A stretch of 64,000 nucleotides of DNA from Phytoseiulus persimilis (lineage: Eukaryota; Arthropoda; Arachnida; Mesostigmata; Phytoseiidae). The position numbers were made by a program, and so were the translations under genes. The stretch covers positions 11,982,211 through 12,046,210 of the forward strand of contig CM075104.1 of NCBI GenBank assembly GCA_037576195.1. Reading direction: 5' to 3'. This document shows positions 13,401-24,723 of the stretch, one piece after another (position 1 is the first letter of the stretch; each line of letters begins with the position of its first letter). The notes beneath the pieces are model-generated. The model saw nothing but the letters and a program-made list of their open reading frames with translations. It did not search any database and was not told where the DNA came from.

Positions 13401-15091
13401 TCGCCGCTCGCTACGCTCGCTCGGACGCGGCGAAGCGTCTGTTGGACGCCGGCGCCAATCCGAACGCGCAGGACGCCACCGGAAGAACGCCGCTGCACAC
13501 GGCCGTTGGTGCCGATGCCGTCGGAGTATTCCAGATACTGCTCCGGAATCGCGCCACCGATCTGAACGCCAAAATGTACGACGGAACAACTCCGCTCATT
13601 CTAGCTGTGCGGATGGGTGTAGAAGGAATGGTCGAGGATCTGATCAATGCTGAGGTAGATGTCAACCTAGCCGATGAACAAGGCAAAACCGCTTTGCACT
13701 GGGCAGCAGCAATTAATCAGGACCAGTACGTGAGGATCCTTCTCAATCACGCAGCCAATCGCGACGCCCAGGACCACAAGGAGGAGACGCCGCTGTTCCT
13801 CGCCGCCCGTGAGGGAGCCAAGGACGCCGCCAAGGTCCTCTTGGAATTCGGGGCCAACCGGGACATCACCGACCACATGGATCGGCTTCCGCGCGACGTT
13901 GCGGCCGAACGAAAACACACAGACATGGTGATGCTCCTGGAGGAGTTCGTGCCGACCAGCCACAACCTTCAACCGATGCCGATTACGCAGCCGGTGCTCA
14001 TCAACAACGCCAGGGCCGCGTCCGCCGCGGCCTCTGCGCAAGGCGGCGCGAGCAAGCCCCTCAAGAAGACTGTTCGACGGAACCAGAACGCTGCGTTGCA
14101 GAACAAGGAGCCCGCCTCGCCGTCGTCCGAGAACGCAACGTCGAACAAACGCAGAACGCAGAGCATGAAGAAGAAACGCGAACCCCCATCGCCGGTGGTC
14201 CTCGAGGCCGCGCCCATCCTGAGCCCGAGCTCCATCGGATCGCCCCATTCCGCGACCCTGTCGCCCTCCTCGAGTCTCTTTCATGGCCACTCGCTGGCCG
14301 TGAGCCAGCCGAACCTCGCCGGCCACAACGACACCAAACAGCCCCCGCGCTACGAAGACTGCGTCAAGGGCGCGTCCGGTATCTACGACATGACGGCGAG
14401 CATGTACGGCGGCGCGAGCGGTCTGCTCGACTCGACGAATATCTACACCGCGCCCATGCAGCCACCCCTACAACCCCAGCCGGCCGTTCACTCACGGCAG
14501 CAGAGTCTCCCGGCGGCGGGGTTCTCAGCTCCCCCGCCGGTCCCCTCGCCGACGAAACACCGGCCCGCGCTCCCGACGAGCCCCACTCACATGCTGGCGA
14601 TGAGACAACAGCATGCTCAGAACAAACCGAAAATCAGCAGCGGCTCAGCGTACGAGTTCCCCATGAAGTCCGAACCCACAAGCATTTACTCCGGAAGCTC
14701 CAGCCAATACCAAGTTCCACCCACGACTACGACACCGCCAGCTTATCATTTCCCCACGCCCCCTAGCGTCTCTCAAGTCTCGCAGTACTCAGATCACCCG
14801 ACACCGCAGCACTTCTCAACGCACGACCCGAGCTATCTCACGCCGTCGCCCGAATCACCGGGCCAGTGGTCCTCGTCGAGTCCACAATCCGCCCAGAGCG
14901 ACTGGTCCGATGCGATACACAGTCCCTCGCACGCGCCGCTCGAGATGAAAGTTTTCTCGAACATGCCGGCGATCATACAACAAGGTCAACAACAACAACA
15001 ACAAGCACCACAGCAACAGCAACAACAACAACAAGCAACGCAGCAGCAACCGCAGCCGCAAAAAACGCATCCAGATCCTGTTTTCATTTGA
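1468..15091 (+). CDS. Notch: Notch receptor (5' end outside window)
   Basis: Single-pass receptor cleaved after Delta/Serrate binding to free a nuclear co-activator of Su(H)/CSL. Exons are 1468-2765, 8973-12435 and 12556-15091; junction phases 1 and 2 agree, giving about 2,431 residues. Order: end of EGF1, then EGF2-36, colinear with the fly and human proteins. EGF11-12, the ligand-binding pair, is present and EGF12 is split by the 6.2-kb intron. Three LNR modules follow (about 11,870-12,215), then a heterodimerisation region, one membrane helix (12,752-12,817) with a Gly-Val pair at the expected gamma-secretase site, a RAM motif (TWFP near 12,845), seven ankyrin repeats (about 13,230-13,970), a PPRY ubiquitin-ligase motif (near 14,345), a glutamine-rich OPA-like stretch, and a PEST degron containing LTPSPES and WSSSSP. 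No basic furin S1 motif is evident before the membrane. Stop codon TGA at 15,089. Confidence 0.97.
3395..3402 (-). promoter_or_regulatory. Candidate Su(H)/CSL site (best-consensus form)
   Basis: TTCCCACG on the plus strand is CGTGGGAA on the minus strand, the classical strong form of the Su(H) site. It sits about 630 bp into the large Notch intron. Confidence 0.3.
4912..4937 (+). repeat. (CCGA)n microsatellite
   Basis: About six tandem CCGA units in the large Notch intron. Confidence 0.85.
5094..5101 (+). promoter_or_regulatory. Candidate Su(H)/CSL site
   Basis: TGTGGGAA, fitting YGTGRGAA, in the middle of the large Notch intron. Confidence 0.25.
6577..6597 (+). repeat. (GA)n microsatellite
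   Basis: An uninterrupted GA dinucleotide run of about 21 bp in the Notch intron. Confidence 0.9.
6735..6766 (+). repeat. (TGC/TTG/TCG)n trinucleotide tract
   Basis: Short TGC, TTG and TCG blocks follow each other in the Notch intron. The tract gives Asp/Asn-rich or Ser/Thr-rich runs in translated frames, which explains the odd low-complexity open frames there. Confidence 0.75.
6871..6878 (+). promoter_or_regulatory. Candidate Su(H)/CSL site
   Basis: CGTGAGAA, fitting YGTGRGAA, in the large Notch intron just downstream of a trinucleotide-rich stretch. Confidence 0.25.
8309..8450 (+). repeat. Dispersed repeat A, copy 1 (internally deleted)
   Basis: About 90 bp here match 17,551-17,640 with only a few substitutions, and a further 40 bp match 17,723-17,764. 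Copy 1 has 8 bp where copy 2 has 82 bp, so the copies differ by an internal deletion or insertion of 74 bp net. It lies inside the Notch intron, about 520 bp before the next exon. No terminal inverted repeats or target-site duplication could be fixed; the family is unrecognised. Confidence 0.8.
14989..15063 (+). repeat. CAA/CAG tract coding polyglutamine (OPA-like)
   Basis: Mixed CAA and CAG codons give glutamine runs broken by Ala, Pro, Gly and Thr near the Notch C-terminus. Fly Notch carries a comparable OPA repeat, but there it lies before the PEST degron; here it follows the LTPSPES/WSSSSP degron and ends nine residues or so before the stop. Confidence 0.9.
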
Positions 15092-15382
15092 CAGCTCAGG
15101 CGGTAAAAAACCGAGATCTCAGCCGCGTTGCGCTACTTGCAATGGAATCCTTCCGTTGAGACACCCTCAGCCTGTTGACGACGCCCGTTAAGCAGCGAAA
15201 CGTTGGAAGAAAAATGAGGTGAAATCAGAGACTCGTTTTCTGTTCAGGCAGAAAGCAGGCTCCTCTTAGTGTACAGTTAGATAGGTGACAGAGGGATTAG
15301 ATCGACAAGGGCTCCCGCCTTTACCGGAGCTGGGAAGTGCTTGTGGCTATCCAAAGAAGGAGACAGCCATGAATCACAGAAT

Positions 15383-15392
15383 AATAAATAAA
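15383..15392 (+). terminator. Poly(A) signals, Notch
   Basis: Two overlapping AATAAA hexamers about 290 bp after the Notch stop codon. This is the first good signal downstream. Confidence 0.65.
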
Positions 15393-17550
15393 AACATGCC
15401 TGATTCCCACGATTGACTTTCTTTCGACGGAGATTTTTCCATGGAGAAGCCGTGTTCTAGATCCAACCACTGCAAGCAGGTTGATCCTCAGGGCTTACCC
15501 GTGACCAGCATGAAGTGCGTTCAGGGCGCTTCAGGAAACTTCTCCCGGGACTCCCCGCGGATTTTTTTCCCATTTGAAGTCCTGGTGAATGTCCAAGGAA
15601 TCCTCTCGATCAGAACAAATACTTCTGGATATCAGATCTACCATGGGAATTTGGCAGGAGCTTTCTCATCAGCAGAAGCTGCCGCCGACGAGTGGAACCA
15701 CAGCCGAGGCAACAAGTAAACCGCAGCGATTTGAGGAGTCACGCGAAGAAATTATTTCAAACCGTAGAACAAGCGGCTCTCTCCGCATGTCCCGCGAGAA
15801 CCGCCTGTATTTCGACGCTGTTATCGACTCCGTTCAGATGGTGGCTGTCGTTTTCCGAATTCGGTGCCGGTAGAAAAAAGCCCACAGGCGTTTCTGAAGT
15901 GTCCAGATGCATTGTTATTGGGACATTTATCTCTTTGTGACAGTTTCGATACCTCGGGATTGAACCGTTCGCGAAACGGAAGCAGGGCGAAAATAGTGCA
16001 CGTTTATTCGAACTTGACCGTGGTCAAGCGAAACGAATTATCGGAACAGCGTCATGCTTCCACAGCCGAACGAAGCCTGTCGGACGTACGCAATTAACTT
16101 CAACTTCTCGGATCACTGTTACTCTTTCAATCTCCGCAACAGCTCTTCGGTGTGGAGCACGTCTTAGCTTCGGTGCAGTTGATGGAACCGATGAAAGATA
16201 CGGGTTCTCTGATGAGGAATCGGATGCTGTTATCTCTAAGATTGAGAGAGAACGCGTCCGTTTCCGAGACTGTCAGCCGGTCTACGAACCAAGGGAACCA
16301 CGCCGTCCTGTTCCGATACAGCGCCTCCTGAACTCCGAAGGTTTTCCGAGGGGACAGACCTCCCGCATCCATGAACCCGGACTTAAACAGGAATTCTCCC
16401 TCGTAAGATCGATCCGAGTTGATGCTCTGATGGCTTGCCACATTCTTCGAGGACTGAAAGCGCGAGATGAGACTCTGATGCGCACGCTTTTCTCCTGAAT
16501 TCATCACCCCAAAGCGTGTCGATCGTAGCTGGACGGGGAGAGTCAACTCAGCTGGTTGCTCTCTGTACTAGACACCGTGCACAGGAAGTTTCACATCGCG
16601 GACACTAGTACGGCAGCAATGAGAGATCGCAGGGCGAATAGATGAACAGTAGTTCATTTTGATGTGGAGCATGGTTTTATGGGGTTTGATTGGAGAGTGA
16701 GAGTTATGGTTTCCTACGAGATCGAATCTTCGGAGAGTGCTGCGAGGGTGTTGGTCATTACGGCAATGAGCCGGGGATGTAGGTGAACATGGATTCACTG
16801 ATGAAGGAATTGATTGTTCTAGCGCCTTAATTGGTGTTGATTCTAGTACGAACCGAGCCTACTGAATCCCGATTCGGATGCATCCGCTTTCGCGTGTTGA
16901 ATCTCAACAATTTTTTCATGAAAAGCGGACTTGGTCTGAACAGGACATCAGAGCCAAGACCGGACATCACACCAGGCATTTTCAGATCCACCAATTTGTA
17001 TGATTGGCACAGGCTCAAGCCTTGATATGCTTCCACGGTTGCATGCAGCATTGCTGAGTCTCGAGTACCAGGATGAAAAGTCAGAGTGAACTTCACCCTC
17101 TCTTCAATCATATCCTACATCTCTTTCATTGAGCACCAGGAGATTCATCCGAGTTTTTTTCCAAGTTCGAGTATCTAGAGGGCCTTCGCTCGGAGTGTTT
17201 CCCGAGATAACGTCATTCGAACATGGAGGAGCGTATTCCCCACTTTTTTTTCCGCTGGAAACTTGCCGCGCGGCGGTTGACGGGGGCAACTTCCCAACCA
17301 GTGTTTGAGTCCGCAAGCCGACGGAACGGGGGTCTGCGGAGACGGCGTTAAACCATTCGCGGGCGTGATGCTCTTTTGTACGGTAAATGCTCCCTAGGGC
17401 CGAACTTTTGCTCCCGAAAGGGTTTGGAATTGAACTGGGTTCCCTTTGATGTCTCAACAATGGAGAATTATCTTCTCGAGTCCCGAACTTCGGATCTTTC
17501 CTCCGAAAATCCCAGAAACCGGACATTTCCCCCCTGAAATCCCGGAAATC
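15393..17550. other. Intergenic, no gene recognised
   Basis: Short open frames (under 145 codons) occur on both strands without family motifs or agreeing splice signals. I see no RNA gene or transposon termini here. Confidence 0.5.
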
Positions 17551-17764
17551 GTCGGCAGCGATAACCTACTAGATTGTTGCGGTACCTCAGAACTAAAGTT
17601 ATTCATAGACGGATGCTTGTGCAGACATGCGGGAGCCACCCGAAACGATTGGACCTTGTTTCAATGCAGAAATCGCGCCGTCACCTGGAGCCGAGACTGA
17701 GTTCCCAACATTGGGGCATGGAATACTTCCAACACTTCCATGATTTTCAGTTCCCCGGACAATC
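17551..17764 (+). repeat. Dispersed repeat A, copy 2
   Basis: The fuller of two copies of this family; see 8309-8450. Both copies keep an open reading frame across the shared 90 bp (shared core residues [14 protein letters not shown]), which could be a remnant of a transposon gene or chance conservation between young copies. The first copy lies inside Notch, so the family is mobile or has been copied at least once within this 10 kb. Confidence 0.8.
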
Positions 17765-19286
17765 AGGTGTGCGTCAAATGCGCCGGAATGGTCCAGGTTG
17801 GATGCAGCGCGATTCAAGACAGAAGGTAGGGTGCTGTGTGGCAGCCCGTTTGGCCTGCTCGCCTTATGGGTTGGCATCGGAAGGAACCACAAATTTTCGG
17901 AACCGCGGTTTTCAGTTCTCTGAGAACCGCAAGTAGGAACCGATTGTGGTACGATTCGTCACAGTGTTTCTCGGATTGAGCCTTGGACATTATTTGATCT
18001 CCTTTTGTTGACTAAGTGAGGCCAGGGCGGTGTCATTAGTTGATTTTTCAAAATAGAGCTCGAACAGTCACATAGTTAGTTCTTAGTAGTTAGAAGTTCT
18101 TAGTATCTTACTTAGCTAGAGGCAAACTTCTCATGATGCTCATTGAGCTCGAGTTCGCATGTAAAGAGATGCAGATAGGTAGACTATTTTATTGATACGA
18201 TAATTTCACGAAGAACAGGTGTATTTAATGAACATTACCACATGGAATGGATTCCGTGCCAGCGTTTTTAAGTAGGTCATCGAATAACTGCTGAAAATGG
18301 GAATATATGCTCTGGCACTCGATAGTGTCGCGCGTGGATTCGTCTGTGGCATGAAATCACCACGAGTGAAAGATGTTTAGGTCGATCTGGATTCTAGTTT
18401 GTAGAATTGAGCCTGTCAAAGTGCCCTATGTTGAGAATAACTCACCATGTAAATGATGCATCGTCATTAGAGTCGGGCTGTTACACTTCGAATAAAACAT
18501 CCGCTCAATCTGAAAACTGAATCTTTTCTCGAGGTCCACCTTGTTTCGGGAAGTTTCACTGACGTGGAGGGGGGGGGGGTTACTCGACGAAACAAATGAG
18601 GAAGGTGTCTCATAAGGCATGAGAACGGAATGACTCCTGAATGCATTGAAGAAATCGAGCGTCACCGCAGAGGTTATTGCCGCTCGTTCAGTGTGAGAAC
18701 GTCAAGATTTCTCATCGGTCGATCCCGCACTCATTTTGATGTTACATAGAGGATACCTTGAGAACACGCGATTTGAGACAAACACAGAAAGCGATGGAGG
18801 AATGTTGGTTGCGCTCCTGATTCAGCACGAATAAGCTACCAGAGCGTGAATGGTACCACCGTCGATGGCGGCTCGAAGTTCAGAACAGTGTGTTGTTGCG
18901 TCACCGCCAAAGCGTACTCCAATCCGAACCTGAGGCTGGTGGTTTAGGGAATTTTGAGAGCGAGTCATCATGCTTCGCCTCCGCGCGCCCTTCCAGAGAC
19001 GGGGTGTTGAGGGCTTCTGCAAAGCCACGTCGCAGCTTAAACTCCGATTCAAGATTTTCAGTGCCCATTCTCCTGCAGCTGCAATCTGCTGCAGACCGCC
19101 ACCGGAATTCCGTAACGAGTCACCTGATCGCTGCTGTCGGAAAGCTCCTTCTATGAAAAACAAACACGTGCGAAGAGATGAAAATATGCATAAGCTCATC
19201 GGAAGTTGTTGGAGGGAAATCGAAGAAGTACCCAGAGACATGTTTACGATACTACCGATAATTTACCGATAATAATAACTTATGAT
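17765..19286. other. Intergenic, no gene recognised
   Basis: No coding model could be built. It contains a run of about 11 G residues near 18,570. The open frames at 18,822-19,272 occur on both strands and have no motifs. Confidence 0.5.
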
Positions 19287-19521
19287 TAGGGCTGGGATTT
19301 TTTCGCGGCGTTCACGGTCCGGCCGCGGCCGTGAGCATGGTATCACCGGTTTACCACACCCGCTGGCCAAATACATACTTTAGAGTCCGGGCTCCTCTTC
19401 TCGTTCCTGTAGGTTGGAGACGGTAGCCCAGACACCGTGCAGGACTCACGAAGGTCGCGAATGGATCACGGAGGCCGTGAAGCTCGGCCGTGAATTTTCA
19501 CGCGTCGAACTCCCAGCCTTA
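19287..19521. mobile_element. MITE with TAGGGCTGGG-type inverted ends
   Basis: The left end TAGGGCTGGGA and the right end (reverse complement TAAGGCTGGGA) begin an imperfect inverted repeat that continues inward through matching GTTCACGG-like and CGTGAATTTTCACG-like stretches. The element is 235 bp with no coding capacity. Flanks are CTTATGAT on the left and CTTATCTA on the right, so only the first five of eight bases agree, as expected for a decayed 8-bp target-site duplication. The termini and size suggest a hAT-type MITE; the superfamily is inference. Confidence 0.6.
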
Positions 19522-19870
19522 CTTATCTATATATATAAAAGACACCGGCCGGTCCAACCTGTGATCCGAATAAACGCCGCGGCAGCGGCTTGGAGCTCGA
19601 CGAAACCTCGCATACTCACGCGGAATCGGCCCCGAATGGTTATGGGCCGCCGGATACTTTTCGGAATACGGAAGAAACTTGACAACTTCCTTGTGATAAA
19701 TATACGCGGTTGGTGTGGATTGATGGATGGTGGTTTTGAATAAGGTCCCTACTTGCAGGTTATGACCATCACTGTAGCTGGGAAGTCGGACATGATGAGT
19801 TGGATGTCTCTAACAGTCTATTCCCTACTTCTGAGCGAACTTACCCATTCAGGTCCCAGTTTCCCTGATC

Positions 19871-19995
19871 TACAGGGTGGTCATCGTAAGTCGGGAACTT
19901 TCTTACCCTCTCTTCTTTTGCTCATAGCTCGGTGAAAAATGGTCGGATTCTGGAAAATCTTTTTGCGTTCGATAGCTGGAAGGACACCATCGCCG
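19871..19995 (+). mobile_element. Inverted-repeat element family B, 5' fragment
   Basis: Starts with TACAGGGTGGTCATCGTAAG and matches the left terminus and first 100 bp or so of the complete element at 54,836-55,849. Similarity fades after about 125 bp and no matching right end was found nearby, so this is a truncated copy. Confidence 0.7.
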
Positions 19996-22900
19996 TGGCG
20001 GTCACAGATTCCCAGCGAGAGTATGGAGTGAACATCCGTCATCGCTCCTTTGCTGTGACGGACGGAGCAGCTGTGATGAAGCCAGTAAACAACCGCCTTT
20101 TCTCGGTCCTGTTGGAGTAAACGACGGAGCTTTTCGACAATTCTGAGAAAACTGAGCTCGCAATCAAGAACAATAACAAGTAGAGATTGTCAGAGACGTT
20201 ATTTGATGTGTGCGAGCGGAGTCAGCTTATGGTGAATGCAGAGAGCAGTTGGAAACGAAGGGGAGAGAGTGATGTAGATTGAACGTCGTAGGTAGAGAGA
20301 GTAGAGAGAATGAGGCGAAGTGCCGAGAGTGATTGGACAAAATAGCTCGAGAATAAATACTATGGGAGTGTGAACAGAGTACGCGTACTAGTTACCACAG
20401 GCCCTTGCACGCTAACAAGATGAATCTACGTGGGTTTCCCTGCGGGGGACATCGGGTCTGAATATTTTCCTCAATCACCGGAGTGGACCTTTCCTACGAT
20501 GAGTAGCGTTTCGTCGAATGCCTATCTGATGAGATGATTGAGGAAATATTTCTCGCATCGCCTGCATTTTGGAGCATCCTTAGTGGAATGCCGCGACAGC
20601 CACAGAAAGCCCGGCGACGATTGATCCGGAAGCCACTCGAACGGATGCCAAATTTTCGTTGATCTTCGACTCTGATCCGAGTCGTGTGGTTGAGGGTTCG
20701 CTCGTGGATCCGGAGCGGTGGATCACATGTATCGGTGCGTAACGAGAAGCGCCTCATTTCGAGCCTTTAATCATGGTGATGAAGACAAAGAGTGCCGGCG
20801 CGACTTCGATTATCGACGGGAACACTCTGAAGTTCCCCTCCTTCGGAAAAGCCGAGCCGAAGTTGTGGATGATGTATCTTCTGCTTCGTTCCCAAAAAAA
20901 AGTCCAGAATTCCTGGCATGAAGCGTAGCAACATTTTCTGAAGCGCCTCCCTCAACTGACGTCAACTTGTAGCCCGTGTTGGGAATTATGTGGATGAAAG
21001 AGGAGAAGAGGAATGCCTTTCTTGAGCTCCCTTTGCCTCTGCCGTTATGATTGAGCAACCCTACCGCGAGCAAGAAGGCTGTCCGTAGCAAACACGTCAA
21101 CAATGACGTGCAACCGATGTCATTGGGCTGGTTTCGCCCGAGAATCGAAAACGTGAATTCGACGAGACACTGGCTGAGCGTGAGTTTCCCCGAATTTCGG
21201 AATTCCTTCAGCCATTCCAACAGTCGACAACCTGGTGGTTCATCGGGCTCTCTACGCGACGCTACTTTGCTAAAACCTTGGAGGAAAAGACAAGCCATGG
21301 AGAAGATTTCAGAAACAATAAAAATCAGTAGAGTTTGATGTATTTCCCGATAACCACTTGTTTGGGGATAGTTCCAGTAGGATTCTGGGAAGCATGCTCT
21401 TGACGTCTGTCAAACTTAACCTTTGCGAGAGTCCATCAATGACGTGTTCTTGTTGCGTCATTCACGATGGGAGTCTCAACCAGACGCTTTTCGTTTCGAC
21501 AATCGTCTTCCAGGAATCCCCGCAGTGCTCTGCTGGCCTATCGGGGAGCATCAGCCGGCTTGTGTCGCCCCCGCGATCGAGTTGTCTGAGAGGGGGTTGA
21601 ATGTTGGGTATTGGTCCATTTTCAGTGAGTCCTCATGGAGACGGTGGCGTACAACTACAAAGTGCAGAACGGGGCGGAATCGTCCAATTTCCAAGATGCT
21701 GGGCCTCCGCAGATGATGATTCCACACCTTGACAGCGTCGCTATCATGGATGCCTCAGCACACCTTAACTAGTGCCCGCTTTAGCTTCTTGCGGGGCGCT
21801 CTCATAATGGAGTCGTTCGACAACACATCTTGGAACCATCGTGCAATCTCGTCTTGTAATCGCTGTGAATTTATTCAGCCAGCACTCCAGCTCAGCTGAT
21901 CAACGATCCTCTTCGTGGCTTTGACGGATATTGACTTGACACTTCCTGAAACTGGTGAATGATACAGGATTCGTCTTGTGAACACCCGATCTCGACCAGC
22001 TATCACGACGGCTCTGTTGCAGAAGCCAGACATTTTTTTCCGCAAGCCATTGGGGAACCTGGAGCTCAATCCGGAAATTGCTTCGAGGAACCAGCTGCTA
22101 GACTAACTACTGAGCGGAGGTGGGCATGATCCAGATTGCTAGATTTTCCGACGAGTCCGAACTCAAATCCGGATTCAATGAATCGGGTCCAGGTTCTACG
22201 AGCGGATTCGTTGCGAGCTGAATCTGTGAATTCGTAAGAATCAGAATCTGCCTAACACTGCTCTCAGGTAGATTTGGGGTCATTCCGAGTTCCAGAGTTG
22301 ATTCGAAATGAGAGCATCAACATATCAAAGCGAACGAAATATCGGACTCGCACAGCTAGATCAACGATAAGAACCGTCGACCCAATGAGGCCGGAGTTTG
22401 TAGGCTGACCGGATTCGGATCGTGGAATCCGGATCATACCCTATCCCTTCTGCTGAAGATGTCGACTTCGACCTCTTTTGACAACATGTTCAGACCCGTC
22501 GAGGGATCTCCTCTTGATGGGTCCTGAGAGAACACCGATTCGAAAACAAGTCAAGGGGGCAACACCAAAGGGTAGCAACATGACCAAGCTCCATCAATTG
22601 ATAGGAAGTGCTCTGAATCAAGGGAACAATGTTCACCCCAGCACCTCAAACTTGACAAAATTTGCAAGGCAGAATTCTCGTCGGATCTCGTCTCACCGTT
22701 CCTAGCTTGCTGATGTGATTCCACGCGCCTTCCAGCAGTCCAATGAGAAGTTAGAAAAACTGATTCTTGAGACCGAGGCACCAGCTTCCGCGAAAAAAAA
22801 GCCGTATGTCGAGTTCATGCTAGAGTCATGAGACCAATTTTCGAGGCTACGCATTTCACCTGAAGCACTTCAACTTCACGTGCCCGTGGATCGCCACTGA

Positions 22901-24723
22901 TAGACGTTGACGGATCCGAATGCCTGGGGTAATGACTGGTGATCCTCACAGAAGGTGGCGATTATTCCCACTCCCGTCACTTTCGCTCGTTGACTCGTGA
23001 GCAACCGTTCGGGACTTCTCCCTCGCAATCGATAGCTGGAACTACATGCAGGGCGTGTTTTGGTTTTCTTGTCGTTAGAATCGCGCTCTCTAGAGCGGCT
23101 GAAAATTTGTTCTCTCTCATCGTTTCACTGGACTTGACGAGAAACGTCGAGAGTCGACCGATCGAGTTCGTTATTGTTTGATTCGATGCGAAAAAATGAT
23201 CCCACCGTTGCGCCGATTAGCAACTGAACATGGCCAGGATCACTCCAGAGTTCGGATGAGGTTTAACGATCGTAGCGTTGAAAAGTTCCCACGTTGATAC
23301 CAGTCACCCGGCCATTCAGTTCCCGCGACATACAGCGACTTTCTTCTCCACCTAAGAATCATGCTAGTCCAGGATTCCAGGAAAACGACTTGGATTTCTG
23401 TGGCAAAATAATACTCGCCGGATCGACGCGGCAACTGCATGACCAGGTAGCTTGAATCCATTGAAAAGCTCGTATAGAAACTCTCTTTCTCGCTAATTAC
23501 TTCGTGTAACATGAACGCATCGCGAATAAAAGGAGCCAGGAGCCGTGCCATCACTTGGGTTATCCGTCACAAAGAATGAATCTCGAGTTCTATAATTTTT
23601 CGCAGAGGAATGAGCGATAGAATACCACGCGAAAAAACTCTCGAGCGAAACCGAAATCGACCGTAATATTTTAGGTCTGTCATTGTTGGAATATTTGTCA
23701 ATTCTGAGTAATAGCTGACGGCGTCGGATGGATAATGATGATTCTCGGCCAAGCTGGCCACAAGGTCAAGTTTTTTCTCCGATTTCTTATGATGAACGTC
23801 TTCTCGGACTCGTGTCAGATACGTGTTGCTCGTTTTAGAAGAAAACCAGACGGCCAATTTGTTTTCAACCTGAGCTCTCAACTCGCTGCGTTGAGTTAGT
23901 CCTCTCACAAAGCGTCCACTAACATCCACATAGGGTGAGGGAGATTCTGGGCCATGAGGCGCCCTCGGATCCTAACACCTCGAGAACGTCGTTGACTGAA
24001 ACAGATGTTACCGCTCAAAGGCTGCTAGAGCTCTAAGAATCGAGTGCTCACAGAAGCAGCCGCGCTCAAAACAGGGGCTGAAGCTAACCATCGATAATGA
24101 TTCACTCCTTTACTCGTCGGCAACGAGTGGAGATTTCTCATGACAGTGATGCCTCCATTTCGGGATCCATCATCCCAAATACTGATACAGGAATCGATGA
24201 GGTATTTCGGGTCGTACATCGTAGCAACCGATGACTCGACTTTCGTATCCTATCCCGATTCTCGCGAAGCGCATCTGCTTCGGCCGCGATCAAAACTGTG
24301 AACATTCCTGGAATCCGACGCAATTCATGTCAAGACGGCAATAATATTCGCCTAGCTCCGCTGTAGTTGTTGCTCGCGTGCTCCCTCCTCGGGGATTCTA
24401 GGAGTTGCGGTGTGATAAATTTCATCACGAATGTGGAATCTGTCGGGTCGAAAATTGCCAAAATCAGCCAAGCAGCTAACGTGTCTCAAACTGAACAGAC
24501 GAGCGTTATTCGTCAACTGCTCGACTACATTCTGGGAATCGAGAGTATCGGAAGAAAGAATTAGATTCGGGAGTTTGTTAGAATATATAAGTAGGTTGGT
24601 AGAACTCTCGAGACGAAACGGGTTTCTCGACTCTCTGATTGAAGGCAGCGATTATCAATAAAAGGATCAGACGAGAGACGGGATGACCATCAGAAAAACC
24701 GGCTACGACTTCCCTTTTCGAAT
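19996..24723. other. Gene-poor stretch
   Basis: No coding model was supportable. Contents seen: a GA-rich tract around 20,230-20,330, a diverged internal fragment of family B (about 23,010-23,122), and scattered AATAAA hexamers (e.g. 24,656) with no open frame leading to them. Open frames reach at most 162 codons and lack motifs. Confidence 0.5.
23010..23122 (+). mobile_element. Diverged internal fragment of family B
   Basis: Two blocks match the 54,836 element in order and spacing: the ATCGATAGCTGGA block (against ATCGATAACTGGA) and, about 60 bp on, the AGAATCGC...TAGAGCGGCT block. Colinearity at about 61-65 bp spacing in both copies makes chance unlikely. Neither terminus is preserved. Confidence 0.55.

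Noticed and set aside
18568-18581. G-run as a quadruplex-forming regulatory site
   Set aside because: A single homopolymer run beside no gene; nothing ties it to a function.
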